Shown piece by piece: positions 21,242-21,269 of a stretch of DNA of 21,269 nt; position 1 is the stretch's first letter; every line of letters begins with the position of its first letter. The stretch comes from Ruminococcaceae bacterium UBA5396 (GTDB lineage: Bacteria; Bacillota; Clostridia; Oscillospirales; Acutalibacteraceae), in the NCBI GenBank assembly GCA_002410715.1, contig DHOG01000145.1, positions 3,608 to 24,876 on the forward strand, in the 5' to 3' direction. A program made the position numbers and the translations under genes. Under the pieces are notes generated by a model that saw only the letters and a program-made list of their open reading frames with translations, was not told the origin of the DNA and did no database searches.

Positions 21242-21269
21242 CCCCTTAAAAATTTGCTGACTGGAAATT

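Overview
The window reads as chromosomal DNA of a Gram-positive anaerobe of the class Clostridia, probably the order Oscillospirales (Ruminococcaceae-like). This placement is an inference. It rests on a T-box riboswitch, AGGAGG-type ribosome binding sites with frequent GTG and TTG starts, a Spo0A-family regulator, small clostridial families (DUF6514, DUF1836), lipobox lipoproteins and dispersed palindromic repeats of a kind common in that group. No tRNA, rRNA, transposase, integrase or CRISPR array was seen.

Layout. 1-2287: the 3' end of purA, then guaA, a purine-nucleotide pair closed by a strong terminator. 2288-5330: a visibly AT-richer block with a Spo0A-type response regulator, a small DUF6514-like protein and a soluble GAF-domain histidine kinase, all with non-ATG starts and with operator-like repeats upstream. 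5364-8506: a minus-strand ABC importer of the TrpXYZ type. It is driven by a near-perfect sigma-A promoter and a T-box leader with specifier UGG (Trp). Between the T-box terminator and trpX lies a nine-codon ORF with two adjacent Trp codons. 8516-9121: a lipoprotein of unknown function. 9382-10572: a GH25 lysozyme-fold protein that appears to lack catalytic acids. 10671-11414: a VTT-domain membrane protein. 11681-15942: a heterodimeric multidrug-type ABC exporter preceded by what looks like the last codons of a lost MarR-type regulator. 15943-16206: dispersed repeats, including a 76-bp MITE-like element. 16277-17512: a divergent pair, an FlK-like hotdog thioesterase and a DUF1624 (heparan N-acetyltransferase-like) membrane protein. 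17562-18128: a DUF1836 HTH protein with a palindrome in its leader. 18357-21042: the rpsO-pnp pair behind a structured leader.

How the parts work together. The core genes (purA, guaA, rpsO, pnp) are conventional. The two most informative accessory loci are the regulator/kinase block and the Trp import operon. In the first, a cytosolic kinase could phosphorylate the adjacent Spo0A-like protein, and candidate 0A boxes flank the -10 of the gene between them. In the second, tRNA-Trp charging seems to be sensed twice, by the T-box and by a Trp-Trp leader peptide, an arrangement reminiscent of the Bacillus subtilis anti-TRAP (rtpA) operon but placed on a transporter.
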